The notes beneath the pieces were generated by a model that did no database searches, was not told the DNA's origin, and saw nothing but the letters and a program-made list of their open reading frames with translations. This document shows positions 1 to 8,800 of a stretch of 64,000 nucleotides of DNA, piece by piece. The DNA is taken from assembly GCA_016706225.1 (NCBI GenBank), contig JADJKB010000012.1, positions 214,895-278,894 on the forward strand, given 5' to 3'. This stretch comes from Myxococcales bacterium (GTDB taxonomy: Bacteria > Myxococcota_A > Polyangia > Polyangiales > Polyangiaceae). The first letter of the stretch is position 1. Each line of letters begins with the position of its first letter. The position numbers and the translations under genes are program-made.

Positions 1-1
1 C

Positions 2-268
2 GGAGCGCGTTACCTGGTGTCGGTCACGAAGAACGGGCGTGAGCTGGCGGAGCGCCTCTCGAGCGCTGGCATCGCGGTCGCGGTGGCGCAGCCCAGCGGC
101 GCCTTCGCGCCGCTCGAAGCCTCGGTGCTCATCGGGCTCGGGGGCGCGGCACGGTTTGTCGTCACGCTCGGCGAGCCCGGCGCGACGGAACCCATCGTCG
201 GCGCCGCCCTGGCCGTCGAAGCTCCGATCGTCGAGCTCGTGCCGCTGTCGCCCGCTGCACGAGCTTGA
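2..268 (+). CDS. C-terminal fragment of an unidentified protein
   Basis: An open frame enters from the left edge and stops at 266-268, giving about 88 residues rich in Ala, Val and Gly. I recognise no family; the alternating hydrophobic pattern suggests a globular alpha/beta domain. The stop lies 36 bases before proB on the same strand, so the two may be co-transcribed. The true start is outside the window. Confidence 0.5.
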   Translation, partial: GARYLVSVTKNGRELAERLSSAGIAVAVAQPSGAFAPLEASVLIGLGGAARFVVTLGEPGATEPIVGAALAVEAPIVELVPLSPAARA

Positions 269-304
269 CGCTGCCGGGCCCGGGGCTCCATCGTACGCCG
301 ACGC

Positions 305-1393
305 ATGAGCCAGGAACGCTCGACTCTCACTCGCGCCCGCCGCATCGTCGTCAAGGTCGGCTCGCGCGTGCTGGCCGCCGACGACGACACCCCGCGCTCG
401 CTGGCCGCTGCAGTCGACACCCTTCGCAAACAAGAGCGCTCGGTCGTGCTGGTCTCGAGCGGCGCGATTGCCATCGGGTGTACCAGGCTCGGTTACCGCA
501 CTCGGCCCAAGGAAATGGCCAAGCTGCAGGCCGCTGCTGCCGCGGGCCAGAGTGTGCTGATGCGGCGCTACGACGAGGCCTTCGGGCAGCTCGGCATCAC
601 CGTCGCGCAGGTCCTGCTCACCCACGCCGATCTCGCGGATCGCGAGCGACTCAACAACGCACGCGACGCACTGGCCGCGCTCATCGACGCCGCCGCCGTG
701 CCGATCGTCAACGAGAACGACACGGTGGCCACCGAGGAGATCCGCTTCGGCGACAACGATCAGCTCGCTTCCATGGTGGTGCCGCTGGTCGGCGCGGATC
801 TGCTCGTGCTCCTTACCGACGTGGAGGGCGTGCTCGACGCTCGGGGCCAGCGGATCTCCATCATGACCGACTCGAGCCAGGTGGGCAGCGTCGAAGAGAA
901 GGGTGAAAAATTCGGCAGCGGCGGCATGCAGAGCAAGCTCGACGCTGCGCAAAAAGCCCGCCGTTCCGGCTCTGCGGTGGTGATCGCTTCGGCCCGACAC
1001 CCACAGGTGCTCGAAGCCATCATCGCCGGCGAAGATGTCGGCACCTTCTTTCCGCACGTCGGCGAGCCGCTCAGGGCGCGCAAACACTGGATTGCCTACA
1101 CCCTGCGCCCGCGCGGAGCGCTCATCCTGGACAACGGCGCAGTGCGCGCCCTCGCGACGGGCAAGACCAGCCTGCTCCCGATCGGGGTGCTGGGTGTGCG
1201 CGGCGAGTTCCACCCGGGCGACGCGGTGAGTCTGGTCGGTGCGGATGGAGCCGAGGTAGGGCGAGGTCTCACGCGGCTCGGGGCCGTCGATGTGGCCCGC
1301 GCGGCGGGTCGAAAGGGGGCCGAGCTCAGCGTGTTGTTCGGCAGCCTCGACGTCGTCGTGGTCCACAAGGACGACCTCGTGCTCGTGCCCTGA
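305..1393 (+). CDS. proB: Glutamate 5-kinase
   Basis: Phosphorylates L-glutamate with ATP to gamma-glutamyl phosphate, the first step of proline synthesis, in the cytosol. The 362 residues match the two-domain form of the family. The amino-acid-kinase domain (about 10-255) shows KVGSRVL at 17-23, VSSGAIAIG at 50-58, NENDTV at 136-141, FGDNDQL at 148-154 and GSGGMQSKL at 204-212. A PUA domain follows (about 270-355). ATG at 305 is the first start after the upstream stop and sits just before the conserved kinase strand. proA is not adjacent. Proline feedback inhibition is usual in the family but cannot be read here. Confidence 0.97.
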   Translation: MSQERSTLTRARRIVVKVGSRVLAADDDTPRSLAAAVDTLRKQERSVVLVSSGAIAIGCTRLGYRTRPKEMAKLQAAAAAGQSVLMRRYDEAFGQLGITVAQVLLTHADLADRERLNNARDALAALIDAAAVPIVNENDTVATEEIRFGDNDQLASMVVPLVGADLLVLLTDVEGVLDARGQRISIMTDSSQVGSVEEKGEKFGSGGMQSKLDAAQKARRSGSAVVIASARHPQVLEAIIAGEDVGTFFPHVGEPLRARKHWIAYTLRPRGALILDNGAVRALATGKTSLLPIGVLGVRGEFHPGDAVSLVGADGAEVGRGLTRLGAVDVARAAGRKGAELSVLFGSLDVVVVHKDDLVLVP

Positions 1394-1526
1394 CCCGCGA
1401 ATTCCCCGCGCTTCGTGGCGGTTTTCCCCGTACGAGCGGCTCCCCACGACTGACCGCGCTCCCGCCGTCCCGGATTTTGGGTCAGGCACGGGGACTCATT
1501 TTCCGACCCAAGACGTACAATCGCTC

Positions 1527-2111
1527 ATGCGTCACATTCCGAGCGGGAACTTTCGCAAGGTCCCGCTGTCGGGAGCGAGTTCAGGGTCGATGCATCACGT
1601 CCGATGGACAGCGTTAGCGCTCGTCGGTCTCGGGGGCCTGTGGCTCACCGTGCGGTCGTCGACCGTTCCGACGACGCCCGCGGCCATTGGCAGGAACCTG
1701 GGGGCCGAGGTCGCCGGGCTCGAGGCAAGAGTCAGCGCACATCCGGGGGACGCGGAGGCACTCTGCCAGCTGACGGACGCTTACCTCGCGGGCGCAGCGC
1801 CCGGCGTTGCTCAGGCCGCACTCGAGCGCGCCCCGGCCGAGCTTCGCCGCTTGCCGGCAGTTGCCGACGCGCGCGCCCGCACCTTGTGGCAGCTCGGCTT
1901 CACCCAGGCCGCTCTCGAGGTGCAGCGCGGTATGCTGGACACCTGCACGGAGGCGCCCTGCGCTCCCGTGTTGATCGGGCGTGCGCAGCGCCGTGAACGT
2001 TTGCTGTCGGAGCTCGTCCGCCAAGGTGTGGAAGACCCGAGACAAGACCCAAGCCGAACCCGACTGGCGTATCGAGTGTCGATGCGTGAAGTCAGCCTGG
2101 ACCTTCGCTGA
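1527..2111 (+). CDS. Membrane-anchored TPR-like hypothetical protein
   Basis: No named family recognised. From ATG 1527 the protein has 194 residues. A single hydrophobic segment (WTALALVGLGGLWLTV) follows a short basic N-terminus, suggesting a signal anchor. The rest is Ala/Leu/Arg-rich with helical pairs that look like degenerate tetratricopeptide repeats (for example DAEALCQLTDAYLAGAAPG). A second ATG at 1590 would place the hydrophobic segment nearer the N-terminus and is an equally good start. It lies 12 bases before the protease gene on the same strand, so the two probably form an operon. Confidence 0.6.
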   Translation: MRHIPSGNFRKVPLSGASSGSMHHVRWTALALVGLGGLWLTVRSSTVPTTPAAIGRNLGAEVAGLEARVSAHPGDAEALCQLTDAYLAGAAPGVAQAALERAPAELRRLPAVADARARTLWQLGFTQAALEVQRGMLDTCTEAPCAPVLIGRAQRRERLLSELVRQGVEDPRQDPSRTRLAYRVSMREVSLDLR

Positions 2112-2123
2112 GACGAGGAAATC

Positions 2124-2972
2124 GTGACCCGACGCAGAGCCGCCGTGATCGCCACCGTCCTCGCCGCCAGCGCCAGCAGCGCTTGTTCTGGCATGCGCCA
2201 GTTTCGCGTCGCCGCCGAGCCGACACCGTCACCGGCAGCGCGCCCCGACGACGATGGCCGGTTGGCCGCGCCGGAGATGCCCTTCGCACTCGCGCGCGAT
2301 GACGACTTCGTGGTGCGGGTCGTGGTCGCGAACACCAGCTGCTCGGGCACGCTGATCGACGAGGACCAGGTCCTCACCGCTCACCACTGCATCGTGCAGC
2401 GGGACAAGTACGGCGACTTCACGGACAAGAACTCGCGCCCCAAAGACATCCACGTCGAGCTCGGCGGGGACTACCTGCCCTGGGGGGACGTTGGCGTTCG
2501 TGCCGTGGTCGCACCGCCGTGTGGTCATGCCGCCGGAGAGGGGGACATCGCCATCTTGGTGCTGGAGCGCAAGCTCATCGGCGTGGCGACGGCAAAACCC
2601 CGGCTGGACAATGGCCCCGAGAATGCGGAGGCGATCAACCCCGTGGGGTTCGGTCGCTGCGCGCTCTCGGCCGAGGCCATTTCGCGCAAGCACCGCGCCG
2701 GCGGGCGCATCGATCGCCTGCTGGAGTCCCGCTTCCGTCTGAACGCGAGCATCTGCCCGGGCGACTCGGGCGGTCCGGCACTGAGCGACGGAACGGGTGA
2801 GATCGTGGGTGTGATCTCCGCCGCGGTCATGGACGGCAGCGAAGAGACGATCGGCCGCGCAGAGTTCACGCGACTCGACCGCTGGCGCTCCGTATTTGCC
2901 ACGGCCAAGGCGATCGCTGACGGACAGAGCGCCTCGGAGCTACCCCCAATAGGCGGCTGCCCGGCGCGCTGA
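2124..2972 (+). CDS. Trypsin-like serine protease lipoprotein (S1 family)
   Basis: Secreted chymotrypsin-fold protease of 282 residues. The N-terminus has RRR, a hydrophobic stretch and ASSAC with Cys21, so it is probably lipidated. The catalytic triad is visible: His88 in LTAHHC, Asp141 in GDIAILVLE, and Ser215 in CPGDSGGP. TSCSGTL before the His and a late glycine-rich strand (EIVGVISA) are usual S1 features. The start is GTG at 2124, directly after the preceding gene, and gives the signal peptide its basic n-region. The target is unknown. Confidence 0.88.
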   Translation: MTRRRAAVIATVLAASASSACSGMRQFRVAAEPTPSPAARPDDDGRLAAPEMPFALARDDDFVVRVVVANTSCSGTLIDEDQVLTAHHCIVQRDKYGDFTDKNSRPKDIHVELGGDYLPWGDVGVRAVVAPPCGHAAGEGDIAILVLERKLIGVATAKPRLDNGPENAEAINPVGFGRCALSAEAISRKHRAGGRIDRLLESRFRLNASICPGDSGGPALSDGTGEIVGVISAAVMDGSEETIGRAEFTRLDRWRSVFATAKAIADGQSASELPPIGGCPAR

Positions 2973-3023
2973 GAACCCCTCAAATGTGCCATCACCCGTG
3001 CTATCGGGTACGCTAAGGCGGTA

Positions 3024-3668
3024 GTGCGGAAGCTCTTCAGGTTTCTGCTCTGGACATCCATCATCGTTGGCATTTTGGTGGGGGTGGCCCGGGCGACTGC
3101 GATCCGCTGGTGGCGGATCCCAGAGGGTGATCCCTACCTCGAGGCCTCGATCGCTCCGTCGCTGCGCGGCGGCGATCTGATCATCCTGTGGCGCCTGACC
3201 AAGCCGAAATTCGGCGACCTGGTGCTCTGCCCCGAACCTTCTGCGCCGGAGCGCATGGTGATCGGTCGCATCATCGGCGACGCCGGCGACAAGGTGAAGA
3301 TCGAGGGCCCGCGCGTCCTGATCAATGGGCGCGCCGCCGAGACCGAGCACGCCTGCGACCCGCGCTTGTTCAAGGTCATCCACCCGGCCACGGGCAAGGA
3401 GATCGACGAGCACTGCGACATCGAGGCCGTCGCTGGCGTCTCTCACATGCGTGGGGCCGCGGTGAGCGGGGGCGTGCAGCCCTCCCCCGTGGACCAGACC
3501 GTCCCCGATGGGAAGCTCTTCCTGGTCAGCGACAATCGGCAATTACCCTATGATTCTCGCGATTTCGGGCTGGTGGATCCCGCGACCTGCCTGGAAACCG
3601 TGGTTTTCCGCCTGGTCAGCAAGGACGGATTCCTCGACGAAAAGCCGCGATTTTCGGTGATTCGGTAG
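3024..3668 (+). CDS. Signal peptidase I-like protein (S26 fold) without the catalytic lysine
   Basis: A 214-residue protein with one N-terminal membrane helix (about 4-22) and the LepB/S26 core. The serine box reads ASIAPSL with Ser42, comparable to S-M-x-P-T-L. The region RIIGDAGDKV (82-91) corresponds to the family K-R-x-x-G-x-P-G-D motif, but the lysine position is Gly81. SDNRQLPYDSRDFG matches the late GDNR-x-x-S-x-DSR box. It is a signal peptidase relative by fold, but without the general base it may not cleave, or may use another residue. GTG at 3024 is the start just before the membrane helix. Confidence 0.8.
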   Translation: MRKLFRFLLWTSIIVGILVGVARATAIRWWRIPEGDPYLEASIAPSLRGGDLIILWRLTKPKFGDLVLCPEPSAPERMVIGRIIGDAGDKVKIEGPRVLINGRAAETEHACDPRLFKVIHPATGKEIDEHCDIEAVAGVSHMRGAAVSGGVQPSPVDQTVPDGKLFLVSDNRQLPYDSRDFGLVDPATCLETVVFRLVSKDGFLDEKPRFSVIR

Positions 3669-3718
3669 GCCGCTTGACCCGAGCGGTCCGGGTTCCTTAG
3701 CGTGCGGGTTGATCTGCG

Positions 3719-4810
3719 ATGATTGAGCCCGGCCTGGAAATCGGCGTGGTCTGCGGGCAGTGCGACGTCTGGGCCCCGATCGGTGCGCGCTTCTGTCCGA
3801 CGTGCAGCCACGATCTTCGGCTTTTCCCGCAACAAACGCTGATGCCGCTGCGTGTCCCGTCCATCGCACCACCCAAACCGGTGTTCGAGGATGAGACCAC
3901 CATGGCGTTCGAAGTGCCCGGGCTCGACGAAGCTCGTTCACAGCTGGACGAAATTGATCGAGTCTCGGTTGACGTTGGTCGAGTCCCCCGCGGGGCGCTC
4001 GAGGAGGAACGGATGGAACAAGCAAGGAACTACGTCTGCGAATCGTGCATGAGCCCTGTGCCCAGCGGCCACAAATTTTGTGGTCGGTGCGGTACGCCGG
4101 TTCCGGACCACATCCTGCACCTGCAAGCCAACTACTTCAGCGACATGCAGGATCCGGAGAAGGCGAGGATCATCGTCATCCGCGGTCAAGACGGACAAGG
4201 CCAGGAACAGGAAGGCCTGTCGTACCACCTGAAGGCCGAGCAGCACTTCGCGGGGCACGGTCAGGATCTCGATTTCTCCGACGACAAGTTCGTGTCGCCG
4301 AAGCACGCGAATTTCCTGTACCGGAACGGCGGGCTGGTGGTGCGGGACGAGGGCTCGCTGAACGGTGTCTTCTTCCGTGTGCGCGGCAGCGTCGAGGTCG
4401 CCCCGGGCGACAGCTTCTTGGCGGGCGAGCAGCTGTTCCGACTCGATCCGACGCCCAAGGCCTCGGACGGCAACGACTCGGAGGGCACGTTCTTCTATTC
4501 GTCCCCCAAGTACCCGAGCGCGTTCCGCCTCAACCAGCTGCTCGAGGGCGGGTCGATCGGCATGACCGTGTGTGCCCGGGGCAATACCCTGGACATCGGT
4601 CGTGAAGACGGCGACCTGAACTTCCCCGGCGATCTCTTCATGTCGGCCAAACACTGCTCGATCGAGGAGAAGGACGGAAAATTCGTGCTGACGGACCACG
4701 ACAGCCGAAACGGGACGTACATCCGGATCAAGACCGAGAAGCCACTCAGCCACGGTGACTACTTGTTCATCGGCAAGAAGCTCGTGCGCGTCGAGATGAA
4801 CTCGAACTGA
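3719..4810 (+). CDS. Double zinc-ribbon, double FHA-domain protein
   Basis: A 363-residue cytosolic protein likely to bind phosphothreonine partners. Zinc ribbon 1 has Cys12, Cys15, Cys26 and Cys29. A second ribbon (YVCESC...FCGRCG) lies near 104-125. FHA domain 1 (about 165-235) contains FSDDKFVSPKHANF and EGSLNGVF. FHA domain 2 (about 290-355) contains IGREDGDLNF, SAKHCSI and SRNGTYIR, the classic S-x-x-H and N-G signatures. Proteins of this layout accompany Ser/Thr kinases in myxobacteria, but no kinase lies nearby. ATG 3719 is the only start before ribbon 1. Confidence 0.85.
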   Translation: MIEPGLEIGVVCGQCDVWAPIGARFCPTCSHDLRLFPQQTLMPLRVPSIAPPKPVFEDETTMAFEVPGLDEARSQLDEIDRVSVDVGRVPRGALEEERMEQARNYVCESCMSPVPSGHKFCGRCGTPVPDHILHLQANYFSDMQDPEKARIIVIRGQDGQGQEQEGLSYHLKAEQHFAGHGQDLDFSDDKFVSPKHANFLYRNGGLVVRDEGSLNGVFFRVRGSVEVAPGDSFLAGEQLFRLDPTPKASDGNDSEGTFFYSSPKYPSAFRLNQLLEGGSIGMTVCARGNTLDIGREDGDLNFPGDLFMSAKHCSIEEKDGKFVLTDHDSRNGTYIRIKTEKPLSHGDYLFIGKKLVRVEMNSN

Positions 4811-4869
4811 GCGGCGAGGACGCGGGGCGCGGCGTGATGGCTCGGGCTCGAGCCCGCCGCGCCCGCAGC

Positions 4870-6144
4870 TCAGCGACGACGACGGCGGCGGCGGCGTTTG
4901 GTGGCGCCCAGGGCCGCGGAGTCGGCGCGCGGCTGTGAGCCCCACTCCGCCGTGCTCTCCCCCATGGCGCCGCGGCGGATCTCGTAGACCTCGGAAGCGA
5001 GGGCAAAGAGCGGGGTCTTTGCGAAACGTCCGGTCCGGCCGGCCTCGAGGCGCGGGAAGATCGCGACGATGCGGCGCACGGCATCGGCGATGCGGCGGGG
5101 CACGTTGAGCCGATCGATCACCGGCTCCAGGAACTCGTAGGCGGCCTCGACCCGGTCCCGCTCACCCGCCGTCGCCTCGCGCAGGGGCTCGAGCAAGAGC
5201 AGCGTCCAGAGCACCACGTCGTCGAACGGCGCCCCACGCTCTTTCGTTCGTCGGTCCAGCTCACCCAGCAGGCGCCAGACCAGGCCGTCGTCCTCCTCGG
5301 AGTCGGAGAGATAGGCCGACAGCTCGGGCAACAGCACGTCGAGCACACCAGTCTCCCAGGCCAGCCAGAACGAGCGATGTGCGGCGCCTTCCCGCAGCAG
5401 TCGCAAGAGCTCTTCGAACAGACGCGGTCGCGCTGCCATGGCCAACGAGCCTCGACACTGCACGATGGCGTCGTAGACGTCCGGCGTGATCCCGAGGTCG
5501 AGTCGCGCGCTGAACTTGATCGCGCGCAAGATGCGCACGGGGTCTTCCTTGAAGCGCACCACCGGGTCGCCGATCGTTTGCACGATGCGGTTCTCGATGT
5601 GCGGCATGCCACCGACCCAGTCGATGACCTCCTTGTTCTCCACGTCGTAGAACAGGGCGTTGAACGTGAAGTCGCGACGGGCCGCGTCCTCGTGCGCGTC
5701 ACCGAAGACGTTGTCGTTGCGAATCGGCAGATCGTCCCCGTCGCGGTCGCTCTCGTCCGGCGCGCGCCGGAAGGTCGCGGTCTCGATCACCTTGCCGCCG
5801 GCAAAGAGCACGTGCACCAGCCGAAAGCGTCGACCGATGATGCGGGAGTTCCGGAACAGCGTCCGCACGTCGTCGGGTCGAGCGCTGGTCGCGATGTCGA
5901 AATCTTTGGGGCAACGATCGAGGAGCAGGTCGCGCACACCACCGCCGACCACGTACGCTTCGTAACCGTGGCGGACCAGCCGCCGCACGACCTTCACGGC
6001 GTCGGCATCGAGGCGACCGTCGTCGAGATCGACCGGATGCCGCGTCGGACCCGCGCGCACCGCCGCCTCGGCCGCCTCCTTGCGGATCGCAGTCACTCTC
6101 GCACCGTCGCGAGGTGAGGGTTTTGGCTCTACGCGGCGCGTCAC
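4870..6144 (-). CDS. pcnB: Poly(A) polymerase / CCA-adding class II nucleotidyltransferase
   Basis: A 424-residue template-independent nucleotidyltransferase that adds A residues (or CCA) to RNA 3' ends. The head domain has YVVGGGVRDLLLDRCPKDFDIAT (64-86), with the metal-binding Asp81 and Asp83, then RRDFTFNAL and the RNA/nucleotide-binding IQTIGDP..RFKEDPVRILR-type motif. A poly-Arg C-terminus (TKRRRRRRRR) resembles the basic tail of bacterial PcnB. The overall layout fits PcnB better than tRNA CCA transferase, but the split between these is not certain from motifs alone. It converges with the FHA gene and starts 172 bases beyond the end of the S41 peptidase gene on the same strand. Confidence 0.88.
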   Translation of the reverse strand: MTRRVEPKPSPRDGARVTAIRKEAAEAAVRAGPTRHPVDLDDGRLDADAVKVVRRLVRHGYEAYVVGGGVRDLLLDRCPKDFDIATSARPDDVRTLFRNSRIIGRRFRLVHVLFAGGKVIETATFRRAPDESDRDGDDLPIRNDNVFGDAHEDAARRDFTFNALFYDVENKEVIDWVGGMPHIENRIVQTIGDPVVRFKEDPVRILRAIKFSARLDLGITPDVYDAIVQCRGSLAMAARPRLFEELLRLLREGAAHRSFWLAWETGVLDVLLPELSAYLSDSEEDDGLVWRLLGELDRRTKERGAPFDDVVLWTLLLLEPLREATAGERDRVEAAYEFLEPVIDRLNVPRRIADAVRRIVAIFPRLEAGRTGRFAKTPLFALASEVYEIRRGAMGESTAEWGSQPRADSAALGATKRRRRRRRR

Positions 6145-6316
6145 GTTCCCGGAATCCGCACCTCGTGCGGGGCGTTTGCGCTTCTTTTCGTCCGCGTGCG
6201 GAGCAGGGCGGTCGTCTACGGCCAGAAAGAACTCCTCTATCGCGGGGCGGCGCTGGCGCGCCCCGACGCCTCGCGTGGTAGCAGGCTCCCGGGGTTTAAG
6301 CCAGTCCAGGCACGGC

Positions 6317-8245
6317 TCAGGGGGTGTTGCTGCGGCGGAGGGGTCGCCCGGCCGAGACCGCCGCGGTCCGGCGAATGGGCGCCGCCCGGCCCAGGCGCAC
6401 CAGGGCGGAGCGCAGAACTGGGTCGTCGTTGACCCCGACCTGCCCGCGGTGGGCCGGCCACTCGGCTCCCCCCATGCTCGCCTTGGCGCGCACGTCCGGA
6501 CCCTGCCAGGGCTTCAGGCTGCCCACGATGCCGCGCTCGCGCTCGCTGGCCGGCAAGAGCGGCAGACTGAAGGTCGGCGAGAGCCCGACGCCCTGCAACG
6601 GCGACCCGTCGGGCAGCGAGAACAACATCGTGGTCAGGCGCAGCACCCCTGCACCAGCGACGTCGTCGAAGTACTCCTGCACACAACCCTTGCCGAAGGT
6701 ACGCGAGCCGATCACCGGACCGCGATGGTAGCCGGCGATCGCCCCGGCGATCATCTCTGCGGCGCTCGCCGTGTACCCATCCACGAGCGCGGCGACGGGG
6801 GCGTGCCAAGTGTGTGCGGGTGGCGGAGTGGTGGCGCGCTGGATCTCGATTGTCCCGTCACGATGCCGCAGCGGAAACAGCGGCGCCCCGGGCAGAAGAA
6901 GTCCAATGGCTGCCACCGCGCCGTCAATCGAGCCACCGCCGTTGCCGCGCAGGTCCAGCACCATGCCAGCCAGCGGCTCGCCTTGTTCGGCGAGCTCGGT
7001 CGTCACTTGTTCGAGGTCCTCACCCAGCTCGTCGGGCACGTCCGGGATCGCAACCACGGCCACCGCGTCGCCACCGTAGCTCACACGACGCACGCTGAGC
7101 CGGTTGCCCTCCGCCGGAGCCTCTCGTGTGAGCTCGACACTCAGCTTCACCGGCGTTGGCTGCGACCTTCGCAGCACGACGACATCGCGCGTCGTCTCGC
7201 CACCGATCGACTCGAGGTGCGAGAGCTGCTCCACCTGCTCCACGCTGAGCCCAGCGGTCGACACACCGGCGACCGAGAGCACGAGGTCACCGTCAGCGAG
7301 CGGCGGAGTGGCCTCGTCGAGCACACGCACCCCGAGCGCCGTGCGAGCCATGCGCCCCCAGAGCCGCGCCTCGGACAGAAGGCCCGGATCTGCCGAGTAG
7401 AGTGACCATTCCTCGTCGATGGGCGCCCACTCACCGTGCGGATCCACCGCCGGCACGTAGGACCGAACTGCCGCCGCGAGCACTGCGCCGGTCCACTCGG
7501 CGAGCGGCAGCTCGGGCGCCAGGCGTGAACGTGCGGCGTCCACCGCAGCGCCTGCATCGGCAAATTCGAAGGCAAAGCTCCCGATGCGCGCGCCGAGCTC
7601 TCGGGCGAGTGCGCGAGCCGGACGTGTCACCGGGTCGTCCTGAAACACGCTCGCCTCGGCCAGCATGAACACACGCTCACGCGACACACGCGGCGCGCTC
7701 TTGCGACCGGTGTCCAGCTCACGCCCGATCTCCGCGACCCAATCGCGCACGACGCGTGCGACCGCCGCTGCGGCGTCACACTCGGACTGCGAGTGCGGGT
7801 CCGCCTCGAGCTCGGCGAGCAAGCCGAGCGCGTGCTGCTCGAGTGAATGTTTGATCGGACTGTCTGGAGCGGCGGACCACAACCCGTGCGGGTCGAGCCA
7901 GTCTGCGGTGTGATCCGCAAACTCGCGCGCGCCGGGTGACACCGCGGGCATCGCCAACCGACCTCGAACTTGAGCCACGACGCGCCGTGCCTCGATGCAA
8001 CTGAGAGCAGGCGGGTTGCCGGCCGGCAGCTTCAGTGGACGCGAGGCGCAGTCGCCCGGATCGATGGCCGGGTCGGAGACCGGTGCTTGCCCGACGGCAC
8101 TTGCCGAAGGCAAAGCCGAGGCGCTCGACGCGGGCGGGCTCGGCACCCCCGGTGTGCCAGCGGAAGAGGAATCCGTGTGGCGCGCGCGGAACAGGAAAAA
8201 CGCCGCCGTTCCCAGCAGGAGGACACCGAGCGCACGTCGCCGCAT
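6317..8245 (-). CDS. S41-family (C-terminal processing) peptidase with PDZ domain
   Basis: A 642-residue secreted or membrane-anchored protease. The N-terminus MRRRALGVLLLGTAAFFLF is a signal or anchor, followed by a Ser/Ala/Pro linker. A PDZ-type segment (LADGDLVLSVAGVSTAGLSVEQV) precedes the S41 core, which has LDLRGNGGGS, YTASAAEMIAGAI with the probable nucleophile Ser, and IGSRTFGKG with the catalytic Lys. CtpA-type enzymes cleave exposed C-termini in the periplasm. It is about 200 residues longer than typical CtpA because of a large helical N-terminal region without a known domain. ATG at 8245 gives the basic n-region. The DUF218 gene is transcribed divergently. Confidence 0.86.
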   Translation of the reverse strand: MRRRALGVLLLGTAAFFLFRARHTDSSSAGTPGVPSPPASSASALPSASAVGQAPVSDPAIDPGDCASRPLKLPAGNPPALSCIEARRVVAQVRGRLAMPAVSPGAREFADHTADWLDPHGLWSAAPDSPIKHSLEQHALGLLAELEADPHSQSECDAAAAVARVVRDWVAEIGRELDTGRKSAPRVSRERVFMLAEASVFQDDPVTRPARALARELGARIGSFAFEFADAGAAVDAARSRLAPELPLAEWTGAVLAAAVRSYVPAVDPHGEWAPIDEEWSLYSADPGLLSEARLWGRMARTALGVRVLDEATPPLADGDLVLSVAGVSTAGLSVEQVEQLSHLESIGGETTRDVVVLRRSQPTPVKLSVELTREAPAEGNRLSVRRVSYGGDAVAVVAIPDVPDELGEDLEQVTTELAEQGEPLAGMVLDLRGNGGGSIDGAVAAIGLLLPGAPLFPLRHRDGTIEIQRATTPPPAHTWHAPVAALVDGYTASAAEMIAGAIAGYHRGPVIGSRTFGKGCVQEYFDDVAGAGVLRLTTMLFSLPDGSPLQGVGLSPTFSLPLLPASERERGIVGSLKPWQGPDVRAKASMGGAEWPAHRGQVGVNDDPVLRSALVRLGRAAPIRRTAAVSAGRPLRRSNTP

Positions 8246-8317
8246 GAACAACCGGAGGAACTCTAGCCCGCCGCGTTGGGTTTGTCTCCGCGCGGCGATC
8301 CCCGTTACTGTCGCCGC

Positions 8318-8800
8318 GTGTTGGACGCGCTCGTGTTGCTCGGCTGCCGCATCGGTCCCGACGGGGCTTTGTCGCAGACAGCCGAGCGTCGCGTCGAGGC
8401 TGCCGCCCGCGCCCTTGCGGCCGGTTCGGCTCCCCGTGTCATCGTGAGTGGCGGCCGCCGCTGGAACGGGCACGCGGAGGCGGAGGTGATGAGTGAAGCG
8501 CTGCGCGCGCGCGGAGTGCCGGGCGACGCCCTCTTGCTCGAGCTGCTCAGCCTGTCGACCTGCGAGAACGCACGCTTCAGCGCGGCGCTGGCCCGGGAGC
8601 ATGGCTTCGGCGAGCTCGGGGTCGTGACCTGTGACTGGCACATGCGGCGCGCCGTCGCGGCATTCGCCCACGCCGGGTTGGTCGTGCAACCGTTCCCAGC
8701 GCGGACGCCGCCAGCCGCGGTGCACACGCGCATCGCGCGCGCGGGGCGCGAGCAGGTCAGCTCGTGGGTCGATCGCCTCGCGACCTGGGGAGTGTCATGA
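8318..8800 (+). CDS. DUF218 (YdcF/SanA-type) protein
   Basis: A 160-residue protein of the DUF218 family, implicated in envelope and peptidoglycan functions in other bacteria. It opens with LDALVLLGCRIGPDG, the family's first strand and loop. ALAAGSAPRVIVSGG, LELLSLSTCENARFSAAL and VVTCDWHMRRAV correspond to the conserved G-x-x-x-x-I-x-x-S-G, S-x-x-T-x-x-N and S-x-x-H-x-x-R motifs. No membrane helix is present, unlike SanA. Start GTG 8318. Its stop overlaps the ATG of the next gene (ATGA at 8797-8800), so the two are translationally coupled. Confidence 0.85.
   Translation: MLDALVLLGCRIGPDGALSQTAERRVEAAARALAAGSAPRVIVSGGRRWNGHAEAEVMSEALRARGVPGDALLLELLSLSTCENARFSAALAREHGFGELGVVTCDWHMRRAVAAFAHAGLVVQPFPARTPPAAVHTRIARAGREQVSSWVDRLATWGVS

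Noticed and set aside
6080..7405. A 441-codon plus-strand open frame
   Set aside because: It lies wholly opposite the S41 peptidase and poly(A) polymerase genes, which have clear motifs, and its translation is Arg/His-rich low-complexity sequence typical of an antisense frame in GC-rich DNA.
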